From contig QQND01000017.1 in NCBI GenBank assembly GCA_003402745.1, forward strand, positions 1 to 45,591: a stretch of 45,591 nucleotides of DNA, in the 5' to 3' direction. The notes under the pieces are model-generated. The model had not been told where the DNA came from. It was given only the letters and a program-made list of their open reading frames with translations, and searched no databases. Positions 28,101-34,675 of the stretch are shown here, piece by piece. The first letter of the stretch is position 1. The number at the start of each line of letters is the position of its first letter. Source of the DNA: Verrucomicrobiota bacterium (GTDB lineage: Bacteria > Verrucomicrobiota > Verrucomicrobiia > Chthoniobacterales > Chthoniobacteraceae). A program made the translations under genes and the position numbers.

Positions 28101-28252
28101 TGATTCAATGGAAGGCGGGGCAGGGGCCTGGGTTGTTTTGGGCCTGGAGTGGGGACGGGAAGATGACGGAAACAGCCGATGCTTACAGGCAGGCCCTGAA
28201 TGATCTTTGCCAGGTTCTACTCAACAGCAACGAGTTCCTTTACCTCCACTAA
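25130..28252 (+). CDS. PSCyt1/DUF1549/DUF1553 cytochrome-like protein with inserted LamG domain
   Basis: This 1040-residue exported protein has a signal peptide ending near 'SPLAAEE'. The N-terminal planctomycete-type cytochrome c domain has the heme motif C43-YE-C46-H47. DUF1549 covers about 160-365 and includes a second CxxCH at C344/C347/H348. DUF1553 starts at about residue 543 ('[36 protein letters not shown]'). Near the C terminus a LamG-like lectin domain (about 790-1005) is inserted before the closing helix '[15 protein letters not shown]' that normally ends DUF1553 directly. Family members are linked to polysaccharide (including sulfated glycan) use in marine and freshwater PVC bacteria; the reaction is not established. 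It overlaps the FecR gene (ATGA) and is 4 bp from the DUF1501 gene. Confidence 0.9.
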   Translation: [1040 protein letters not shown]

Positions 28253-28256
28253 ATCT

Positions 28257-29675
28257 ATGTCTTGCGATCAAATCAAACGGCCCACCTCCCGGCGCGAGTT
28301 TTTGCAGCAGGCAGGGTGCGGTTTTGGAGCGGTGGCGCTGGCGGCACTCACCCAGGAGCCGCTGCTTGGCGCGGCGAACGCGCTGAACCCGGTTGCGGCG
28401 AAGATTCCGAACCACAAGCCGCGTGCTAAAAATGTGATTTTCCTTTTTATGGAAGGGGGGCCGAGTCATCTGGACACGTTCGATTACAAACCCCTTTTGA
28501 ACACCCTGGCGGGACAGCGCTTGCCCGCCAGCTTCAAGCCGCCGCTGACCGCGATGGGGGAGGCCAATTCGCCCCTCCTGGAATGCAAACGTGAGTGGAA
28601 GCAAAGGGGCCAAAGCGGGTTGTGGGTCTCCGATTGGTTTGAGAACGTTGCCCTGCATGCAGACGATCTGACGGTCATTCGCTCCTGCGCCTCCAGCGGG
28701 ATCAATCACGCGGGCGGAGTCTGTTCGATGAACACGGGGTCGGTTTTTGGAGGGCGCCCTTCGCTCGGAGCGTGGGTGAGTTACGGCCTGGGAACTGAGA
28801 ATGAAAATCTGCCTGGATTTGTGGTCATTAAGGACAGCGAAGGCACTGTGGTTAATGGGGTCCGAAATTGGGGGACCGGGTTTATGCCGGCGGTTTACCA
28901 GGGGGTGGAATTTAATCCGGAAGGGGTGCCCATCAAGTACCTCGATAATCCCAAAGGGGTGTCTGTGGAGCGGCAGCGCGACAAGCTGGATTTGCTGTCG
29001 GCCCTCAACCGGCAGTATGGGGAAACGCGGGCCGACAACACGGAGTTGGACGCACGCATCCGGGGGTATGAGTTGGCCTACCGGATGCAGTCTGAAGCGC
29101 CACAGGCGGTGGATTTGAGCCGGGAAACAGAGGCGACACGCAAGCTGTACGGGATGGATCGGGAGGAAACCGCTGTGTTCGGCCGCAACTGTTTGCTGGC
29201 GCGGCGGCTGGTGGAAAACGGGGTGCGTTTTGTGCAGCTCTACAGCGGGGCAGGGAGCAAATGGGACAGCCACAAGGGCATTGAAAAAGCGCATTCCAAG
29301 TTGTGCCGCTCGGTGGACCAGCCGATTGCGGGCCTCTTGAGCGACCTCAAGTCCCGCGGGATGCTGGAGGACACGCTGGTCATTTGGGGCGGCGAGTTCG
29401 GTCGCACTCCGATGAGCGAAGCGGGAGACGGCCGGGACCACAACCCCACTGGTTTTACGATGTGGATGGCGGGAGGGGGCCTGCAGGGAGGCCGCGCGAT
29501 CGGGGCGACGGACGAGCTGGGGCTGTACGCGGTTGAGGACCGGCTGCATGTGCACGACCTACACGCGACGATCCTCCATCTTTTGGGAGTGGATCACACC
29601 AAGCTGATTTATTCGAACAAGGGGCGTCCCGAGCGGATCGACCAGAATGAGGGCCACGCCTTCCTCAAGATTTGA
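28257..29675 (+). CDS. DUF1501 family protein, Tat-exported
   Basis: The 472-residue product starts with a twin-arginine signal (S-R12-R13-E-F-L, then a hydrophobic stretch to about residue 38). It belongs to DUF1501, distantly related to alkaline-phosphatase/sulfatase superfamily enzymes. Visible marks are 'NVIFLFMEGGPSHLDTFD' (59-76), 'SGINHAGG', 'EFGRTP' followed by 'GRDHNPTGFTMWMAGGG', and 'ATDELG'. The conserved His/Asp residues in these blocks are plausible metal ligands, though the activity of the family is not established. It regularly pairs with PSCyt1/DUF1549/DUF1553 genes, as here (4-bp gap). The start after the DUF1553 stop gives the Tat signal; an in-frame start at 28200 overlaps the previous gene. 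Confidence 0.92.
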   Translation: MSCDQIKRPTSRREFLQQAGCGFGAVALAALTQEPLLGAANALNPVAAKIPNHKPRAKNVIFLFMEGGPSHLDTFDYKPLLNTLAGQRLPASFKPPLTAMGEANSPLLECKREWKQRGQSGLWVSDWFENVALHADDLTVIRSCASSGINHAGGVCSMNTGSVFGGRPSLGAWVSYGLGTENENLPGFVVIKDSEGTVVNGVRNWGTGFMPAVYQGVEFNPEGVPIKYLDNPKGVSVERQRDKLDLLSALNRQYGETRADNTELDARIRGYELAYRMQSEAPQAVDLSRETEATRKLYGMDREETAVFGRNCLLARRLVENGVRFVQLYSGAGSKWDSHKGIEKAHSKLCRSVDQPIAGLLSDLKSRGMLEDTLVIWGGEFGRTPMSEAGDGRDHNPTGFTMWMAGGGLQGGRAIGATDELGLYAVEDRLHVHDLHATILHLLGVDHTKLIYSNKGRPERIDQNEGHAFLKI

Positions 29676-29779
29676 GTGCGCGCCGGCAACCCAGTTAAAA
29701 GGCGTGTGTCTTGGCGGGGGGAAGAGGCGGCGGAAGCGCATTGATTTTTGGCGCTCTCTAGTGTCGCTTTGGGAGACTT

Positions 29780-30433
29780 ATGAAGTTTCTCACACCCCTC
29801 CTGTTTGCGGTAACCGCGAGCGTAGCCTCGGCACAGTCTGCAGCTGTGAAAACAAAGGTCGCATGCGTTGGCGACAGCATCACGCAAGGCGTTGGCGCGC
29901 CTGGAGATAAGTCGTATCCAGCTCAACTGGGGACGCTTCTTGGGGAGGGGTTTGAGGTGAAGAACTTTGGCAACAGCGGGTCCACGCTATTGCGCACAGG
30001 TGATAAACCTTACGAGCGTCAGGGCCAGTACAAGGCGATGCTTGAAATGAAAGCGGATGTTTATGTGATCAAACTGGGCACGAATGACACCAAACCCCAC
30101 AACTGGGTGAAGCGGGAGGAGTTCAAGCCCAGCGGCTTTGCTCTGGTGGAAGCCATCCGCGGCGTAAACCCGGCGGCAAAAATCTTTGTTTGCCTTCCCG
30201 TGCCCGCCTTTCCTGCAAACTTCGGAATCACCGATGAAGTGATCCGTACTGGGGTGATTCCGCAGCTCAAAGAAATTGCCGCTGAGAAAAAGCTCGGGGT
30301 GATCGACTTGTACACGGTCTTGCAGGGCCGCCCGGAGATGGTTCCGGACAAGGTCCACCCCAACGCTGCCGGCTATACGCTGATCAGCGAGGCGGTGCGT
30401 CAGGCGATCGCCCCTGTTGCGGTCGGGAAGTGA
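29780..30433 (+). CDS. Secreted SGNH/GDSL-type hydrolase
   Basis: This is a 217-residue protein with a signal peptide (cleavage near 'ASA-Q', residue 19). SGNH blocks: G31-D-S33-I-T (nucleophile serine), G67 in 'NFGNSGS' (block II), GTND (100-103, block III Asn) and D190-K-V-H193 (block V). All catalytic residues are present. This family removes acyl or acetyl groups from carbohydrates or lipids; relatives in Verrucomicrobia are often acetylxylan-type esterases. It lies 104 bp after the sigma/FecR/DUF1553/DUF1501 operon on the same strand and might be read as its fifth gene, but the spacing leaves this open. A short GGGAG precedes the ATG. Confidence 0.9.
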   Translation: MKFLTPLLFAVTASVASAQSAAVKTKVACVGDSITQGVGAPGDKSYPAQLGTLLGEGFEVKNFGNSGSTLLRTGDKPYERQGQYKAMLEMKADVYVIKLGTNDTKPHNWVKREEFKPSGFALVEAIRGVNPAAKIFVCLPVPAFPANFGITDEVIRTGVIPQLKEIAAEKKLGVIDLYTVLQGRPEMVPDKVHPNAAGYTLISEAVRQAIAPVAVGK

Positions 30434-30455
30434 CGCGGAGTCGTTTGTGGAAGTT

Positions 30456-30476
30456 GACCCCGCGCGAGGCGGGGTT
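30456..30476. terminator. Shared hairpin between convergent GDSL hydrolase and tyrS
   Basis: ACCCCGC (30457-30463) pairs with GCGGGGT (30469-30475) around a 5-base loop; a G-T wobble extends the stem. It sits in the 55-bp gap between convergent genes and can serve both directions. No long T-run is present. Confidence 0.5.
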
Positions 30477-30488
30477 GTCTCCGAGCGG

Positions 30489-31661
30489 CTAGACGAAGCG
30501 CACTGCCCGCGTTTTGTCCAAGCGCAGGACGTCTCCCGAGGCGAAAGTCGGGGCGGCCTTGGGATCGGTTACCTTTTCAGAACGCAACTGGACGCTGCCC
30601 TGTTCGACGAGGCGGCGGGCGTCTCCCCGGGACTTGGTGAGTTGAAAGGCTTCCGCGTAGGCCGCGACGACTGCGGAAACGATGTCCGTTCCGAGCGAGG
30701 TGAGAGGCACGGGCGGGAGTTCGGCGCTTTCTAGGTCGCGTTTGGAAAAGCGGGTGTTGAAGTCGTTAAGAGCGGCGTCTGCCTCAGCGTCGGAGTGGTA
30801 GCGGGCGACGAGACTGCGGGCGAGCTGCTTTTTGGCATCCATGGGATGGCCGGTTGGCATTTCCTCTCCAAGGAGCAGGAGGTAGTAGCGGGCCATGAGC
30901 GTGTCGGAGATGCTCATGAGTTTGCCAAACATCTCCGACGGGGCCTCGGTGACGCCGACGTAGTTGTTGAGGCTCTTGGACATTTTTTGGACACCATCGA
31001 GACCTTCAAGCAGTGGCATGAGGAAAACAACCTGTTCGGGCATGCCTTCTTCTTTTTGCAGGTCTCTGCCCACAAGGATGTTGAAAAGTTGGTCGGTGCC
31101 GCCCATTTCGACGTCTGCTTTCACCATGACGGAGTCCCAACCCTGGATGATCGGGTACTGGATTTCGTGGAGACGCACGGAGTCACCGCGCTCGATCCGG
31201 GAGCGGAAGTCCTCCCTGTGGAGCATCTGCTGGAGGGTGACGCGGCTGTTGAGGCGGATGATTTGCTCGAAATTCATCATCTCAAACCATTCGCCGTTGA
31301 AAACTGTTTTGGTTCTAGTCGGGTCGAGGATCTTGAACGCCTGCTGCTGGAAGCTTTTGGCGTTGGCCATGATCGTGTCATGGGAAAGCTGCGGCCGCGT
31401 CTTGGAGCGGCCGGAGGGGTCGCCGATCATCGCAGTAAAGTCCCCGATAATGAGGATGGCTTGATGTCCGAGGTCCTGAAACTGGCGGAGCTTTTGCAGG
31501 CAAACTGTGAAACCCAAGTGGATGTCGGGAGCAGTCGGGTCCACGCCCAGTTTGATGTTCAGGGGGCGGCCGAGGCGCAGTTTTGCGAGCAATTCTGCTT
31601 CCGACAAAATTTGGGCGGAACCCCGCTTTAGGAGGTCGAGTTGTTCTTCCGGAGACTGCAT
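30489..31661 (-). CDS. tyrS: Tyrosine--tRNA ligase
   Basis: TyrRS charges tRNA-Tyr. The 390-residue class I synthetase has the HIGH-like motif H48-L-G-F51, a Rossmann fold with 'GDFTAMIGDPSGRS' (73-86) and KMSKS (226-230). The C-terminal S4 RNA-binding domain covers about 330-390 ('SRGDARRLVEQGSVQL'). The 'ADVEMGGTDQLFNILVGRDLQ' block and the KMSKS form match the TyrZ-like subtype more than the E. coli TyrS type. It is the last gene of folP-cdaA-small ORF-tyrS; 63 bp separate it from the small ORF. Confidence 0.95.
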   Translation of the reverse strand: MQSPEEQLDLLKRGSAQILSEAELLAKLRLGRPLNIKLGVDPTAPDIHLGFTVCLQKLRQFQDLGHQAILIIGDFTAMIGDPSGRSKTRPQLSHDTIMANAKSFQQQAFKILDPTRTKTVFNGEWFEMMNFEQIIRLNSRVTLQQMLHREDFRSRIERGDSVRLHEIQYPIIQGWDSVMVKADVEMGGTDQLFNILVGRDLQKEEGMPEQVVFLMPLLEGLDGVQKMSKSLNNYVGVTEAPSEMFGKLMSISDTLMARYYLLLLGEEMPTGHPMDAKKQLARSLVARYHSDAEADAALNDFNTRFSKRDLESAELPPVPLTSLGTDIVSAVVAAYAEAFQLTKSRGDARRLVEQGSVQLRSEKVTDPKAAPTFASGDVLRLDKTRAVRFV

Positions 31662-31724
31662 GATGGGGTGCTTTTAGGGATGAAGGCGGACGGACTCAAG
31701 TGGGAGATCCTAGGGGGCGGGTGA

Positions 31725-31874
31725 CTATTCGTGTTGGGCGGGAACGACTGAGGGAGGGGAGAAGATGCCGCCGCGCACATGTTCGGTCCTTTGGCGGATG
31801 ACAAACCAGATGATCATGGCCAGCAGGAGCGTGGATATTTTCGCTTTCAAAAGGGACTCAGGCTTCGTCGTCAT
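31725..31874 (-). CDS. 49-residue membrane ORF after cdaA, resembling the N terminus of YbbR/CdaR
   Basis: Reading the minus strand from the ATG at 31874 gives 49 codons and a TAG stop. The first 17 bases overlap the end of cdaA in another frame. The peptide starts MTTKPESLLKAK, has one hydrophobic helix of about 14 residues (13-26, 'ISTLLLAMIIWFVI') followed by RQRTE, and ends with a Pro-rich tail. Basic residues, a short helix with a Trp, then an exit are the design of the N-terminal anchor of YbbR-domain proteins (CdaR), which follow cdaA in many bacteria. The YbbR repeats themselves are absent. It could be a truncated CdaR, a genuine small partner of CdaA, or chance. Confidence 0.5.
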   Translation of the reverse strand: MTTKPESLLKAKISTLLLAMIIWFVIRQRTEHVRGGIFSPPSVVPAQHE

Positions 31875-32640
31875 CGGCGGTGGTGGAGAGCAGTTCGTTG
31901 AGGCGCGCGCGAAAGGTTTCCGGGTCGAAGCCGCGTTCGATTTCCCCGCCGCGACAGAGGGAGACGACGCCGGTCTCCTCGCTCACGACGATCACTACAG
32001 CATCGGTTTCCTCGGCAAGGCCGAGCGCGGCGCGGTGGCGCAGCCCCATGTTCCGATCGAGGTCGGTGCGGTCTGTGACTGGAAAAATGCAGGCTCCAGC
32101 CAGCACTCGGTCCTGGCGCAGGACGAGGCCGCCGTCGTGCAGTGGGGTTTTGGGGTGGAAGATGGAGACCACCAGCTCTGCGCTCAGATGGCTGTCCAGT
32201 TCGACGCCGCTGGCGGTCCAGGGATCTAGGGGGACGTCGCGTTCGATTGCGATGAGGGCGCCGAACTCGCGGTTGGCCAGATCAAAGGTGAGTTCGCTGA
32301 GGATTTCGACGGTTTCGCGGTTTTGCTGGGCGTTGGAAAAGAGTCGGTTATTGCCCAGGGCAGCGGCTGCCCGGCGCAGTTCGGGCTGGAAAATGACGAT
32401 CAACGCGAAGAGACCGAGCGCGGCAATGTTGCGCAGCAGCCAGTCCAGAACGGGCAGATGCAACAATTCGGAAAGGAGCAGTACGGTTACGGTGCCGAGG
32501 CCGACTCCGGTGAGGATGCGGATGCCGCGGGTGTCGCGGAGTCGCAGCCAGGTTTGGTAGAGCGCCAGCCAGATGAGGGCGATCTCCAAGGCGTCCCGCC
32601 AGTGGGCGTTCATGAGGTAGAAAGCGGCGAGGAAGTTCAT
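31858..32640 (-). CDS. cdaA: Diadenylate cyclase CdaA (membrane-anchored)
   Basis: CdaA condenses two ATP into c-di-AMP, which controls osmolyte transport and cell-wall balance. The 260-residue product has three N-terminal membrane helices (about 15-32, 40-62, 70-86) and a C-terminal DAC domain. The active-site motifs are D169-G-G171 in 'PLHDGG' (the usual form is DGA) and R201-H-R203 in 'GLRHRAALGLAE', followed by 'VVIVVSEETG'. The Ala-to-Gly change is small and activity is expected. The ATG at 32640 overlaps the folP stop as ATGA; upstream frame extension lies inside folP. The folP-cdaA order is commonly seen in several phyla. Confidence 0.93.
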   Translation of the reverse strand: MNFLAAFYLMNAHWRDALEIALIWLALYQTWLRLRDTRGIRILTGVGLGTVTVLLLSELLHLPVLDWLLRNIAALGLFALIVIFQPELRRAAAALGNNRLFSNAQQNRETVEILSELTFDLANREFGALIAIERDVPLDPWTASGVELDSHLSAELVVSIFHPKTPLHDGGLVLRQDRVLAGACIFPVTDRTDLDRNMGLRHRAALGLAEETDAVVIVVSEETGVVSLCRGGEIERGFDPETFRARLNELLSTTADDDEA

Positions 32641-33476
32641 GCGCACGCCTCCACGAGGGACTCCGAATCCCGCAGGGCCTGCAGGTTGGCGCATACGTCG
32701 TGCACGCGGAAGATCGCGGCGTTGCAAAAACGCGCGTAGCTTGTGAGCGCCACGGTCGGCCAGAAACGGTCTTGGATGTCCGGTTTGCCGCTCATTGCAC
32801 TGAGGAAAGACTTTCTGGAAACGCCGATGAGGATGGGGCGTTGAAGCTGCCTGAGTTGGTTCAGTTCCCTGAGCAACAGGCGGTTGTGGTCCGCTGTTTT
32901 TCCAAAGCCGATGCCCGGATCGAGCACGATGCAATCGGTGGGAATTCCATCCTGTTCGCATTGCCAGAGCGCTTCTCTAAGGTAGCCTCTGACCTCTTCC
33001 ACGACGTCGAGATACGCGGGCGCGTTCTGCATCGTGTCGGGCGAGCCTTGCATGTGCATGGCAATCCCGCCGGCACCGCTCTGGAGCAGCACCTCTCTCA
33101 TAGCCGGGTTTTGAAGCCCGCCAATATCGTTCACAATGCTCGCGCCTGCGCGGAGTGCCTCCTTGGCAACTTCCGGTTTTTGGGTGTCCACGCAAAGGGT
33201 GGCCGTGGTTTCCTTTGCCAGAGTCTCGAGGACGGGCAGAATGCGTTCGAGTTCCTCCTGAGCGGAGACGGGCGTGGCGCCGGGTCTGCTAGATTCGCCC
33301 CCAATATCAAGGATGTCCGCCCCAGCCCGCACCATTTTGAGTCCCTGTTGCACGGCGTCGTGGGCCTGCCGCCAGCGGCCTCCGTCTGAAAAGGAATCGG
33401 GCGTGACGTTGAGCACGCCCATTAGGAGGGCGTTTTTGCTCAAATCAAACGTACGATTGCGGACTTTCCAGAGCAT
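32637..33476 (-). CDS. folP: Dihydropteroate synthase
   Basis: DHPS joins 6-hydroxymethyl-7,8-dihydropterin diphosphate with p-aminobenzoate in folate synthesis and is the sulfonamide target. The 279-residue TIM barrel has the pterin/diphosphate motif NVTPDSFSDGG (23-33), DIGGESSRPGA (57-67), 'NDIGGLQ', 'LDPGIGFGKT' and 'GVSRKSFL'. All standard motifs are intact. The ATG at 33476 is preferred; a TTG at 33521 would add 15 residues without family character. It heads the folP-cdaA-small ORF-tyrS run and is divergent from the methyltransferase at 33560. Confidence 0.95.
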   Translation of the reverse strand: MLWKVRNRTFDLSKNALLMGVLNVTPDSFSDGGRWRQAHDAVQQGLKMVRAGADILDIGGESSRPGATPVSAQEELERILPVLETLAKETTATLCVDTQKPEVAKEALRAGASIVNDIGGLQNPAMREVLLQSGAGGIAMHMQGSPDTMQNAPAYLDVVEEVRGYLREALWQCEQDGIPTDCIVLDPGIGFGKTADHNRLLLRELNQLRQLQRPILIGVSRKSFLSAMSGKPDIQDRFWPTVALTSYARFCNAAIFRVHDVCANLQALRDSESLVEACA

Positions 33477-33559
33477 GGAGGGAAATAGAAGAAGGTAGGG
33501 GATGCAGATAGGTGAGGGCAACCGTTGCGGAAGCGCGAGGAGTCGTTTAACTGAGGGGG

Positions 33560-34369
33560 ATGTCTACCGCAACCCCACGGGTCGATCCTAACGCTTTTTC
33601 CACCTCGGAGCGGGAGAACCCCTACGAATCGGACCGTCTTTTGAGCGAGTACCTGCTTTTTCACTACGGTGAGCCTTCCGAGGTGCTGCCCTTTGAACAG
33701 GGGCCTGTTTCGGCGCTGGGGTACCCGGTGCGTTGTGTGTCCGAGTGTTTGGATGCCTCGAGGTTGGGGGAGAGCGCGAGGGCTTTGGATTTGGGTTGCG
33801 CTGTGGGGCGTGCCACTTTCGAACTCGCCCGAGTGTGCCAAACGGTGGTGGGGATCGACTACTCCCATCGGTTTGTCGGCGCGGCTGAAACAATCCGAAC
33901 CGAGGGTGCGCTTGATTATTTGCGGACGGACGAGGGGGATTTGAAAACCCCCTTAAGGGCTCTGCGTCCTGAAGGAGTGGATCCCGAGCGCGTGCATTTT
34001 GAGCAGGGGGATGCGATGGGTTTGCGCAAAGGGATGGGTCAGTTTGACGTCGTGCTTATGGCGAATCTCATTGATCGACTGAGTGCTCCGCTGCGTTGTT
34101 TAGAGTCTCTGGAAGCGCTTGTCGTTCCGGGTGGCCAGCTGATTGTAACCTCGCCCTACACGTGGATGCAGGATTATACACCCCGCGAGTACTGGCTGGG
34201 GGGGCGTGAAAACGGCGGCCGTAGTCAATCCACGCTGGAGGGGTTGGAGCTTGCCTTGGGGGAAAGCTTTGCGCTGGTGGGGACGAAGGACCTGCCGTTT
34301 TTAATTCGTGAGCACGTGCGGAAATACCAGTGGAGCATGGCGCAGGCATCGGTGTGGCGCCGGCGTTGA
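33560..34369 (+). CDS. Putative 4-mercaptohistidine N1-methyltransferase (OvoA C-terminal-type, solo)
   Basis: This is a 269-residue class I SAM methyltransferase with motif I DLGCAVGR (77-84) and 'VVGIDYSHRFV' as motif II. The segments 'NPYESDRLLSEYLLFHYG' (20-37), 'LMANLIDRL' and 'SPYTWMQDYTPREYWLGG' (about 198-215) closely recall the C-terminal methyltransferase module of OvoA, which methylates 4- or 5-mercaptohistidine in ovothiol synthesis. Free-standing versions of this domain are known. The sulfoxide synthase (DinB/FGE-type) partner is not in the window. The assignment rests on recalled motifs. It starts 83 bp from divergent folP; a G-rich tract abuts the ATG. Confidence 0.72.
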   Translation: MSTATPRVDPNAFSTSERENPYESDRLLSEYLLFHYGEPSEVLPFEQGPVSALGYPVRCVSECLDASRLGESARALDLGCAVGRATFELARVCQTVVGIDYSHRFVGAAETIRTEGALDYLRTDEGDLKTPLRALRPEGVDPERVHFEQGDAMGLRKGMGQFDVVLMANLIDRLSAPLRCLESLEALVVPGGQLIVTSPYTWMQDYTPREYWLGGRENGGRSQSTLEGLELALGESFALVGTKDLPFLIREHVRKYQWSMAQASVWRRR

Positions 34370-34675
34370 GCTTCGAAGAAAGAGGTTTTGGAAGTCGCCC
34401 CTTCAGGCGGTTTATTTGGGATCAGGAGCGAGTTTTTTTGATGCAAGGGAAACAACCAAGGCCGGGCTCGATGCATTTGTTTGTCGGGTTTGATTAATGT
34501 AATCCCACACAAGAATGAGCCAGGGAGGGGTGGATTTGGGTCTGCTGGGAGAGCTGTTCGTTATTATCTAGAGACGAGGTATTTCCAGTCGAGTGTGCCT
34601 GTTGGTAAATGAATGGAGATAAAGTGTTGCGCAGTCTTTTCAGTTTAGATAAAAGGAAGTGTAAGAAAAAATCAT
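34370..34675 (+). promoter_or_regulatory. 306-bp upstream region of the helical-repeat protein gene
   Basis: No gene is seen. A weak hairpin CGCC/GGCG (34396-34399 with 34406-34409) followed by TTTATTT may end transcription of the methyltransferase gene. A weak promoter candidate TTGCGC (34627-34632)-N17-TAAAAG (34650-34655) precedes the next gene. AGGAAG at 34654-34659 is rather far (16 bases) from the ATG. The 3' half is more A/T-rich than the surroundings. Confidence 0.35.

Noticed and set aside
28221..29555. Open frame on the minus strand (about 444 codons) opposite the DUF1501 gene
   Set aside because: Antisense shadow of a conserved exported protein; no recognisable features.
30795..31631. 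Open frame on the plus strand (about 278 codons) opposite tyrS
   Set aside because: tyrS is fully conserved in the other strand; the plus-strand frame shows only composition effects.
32700..33389. Open frame on the plus strand (about 229 codons) opposite folP
   Set aside because: folP motifs are intact in the opposite strand; no independent evidence for a gene.
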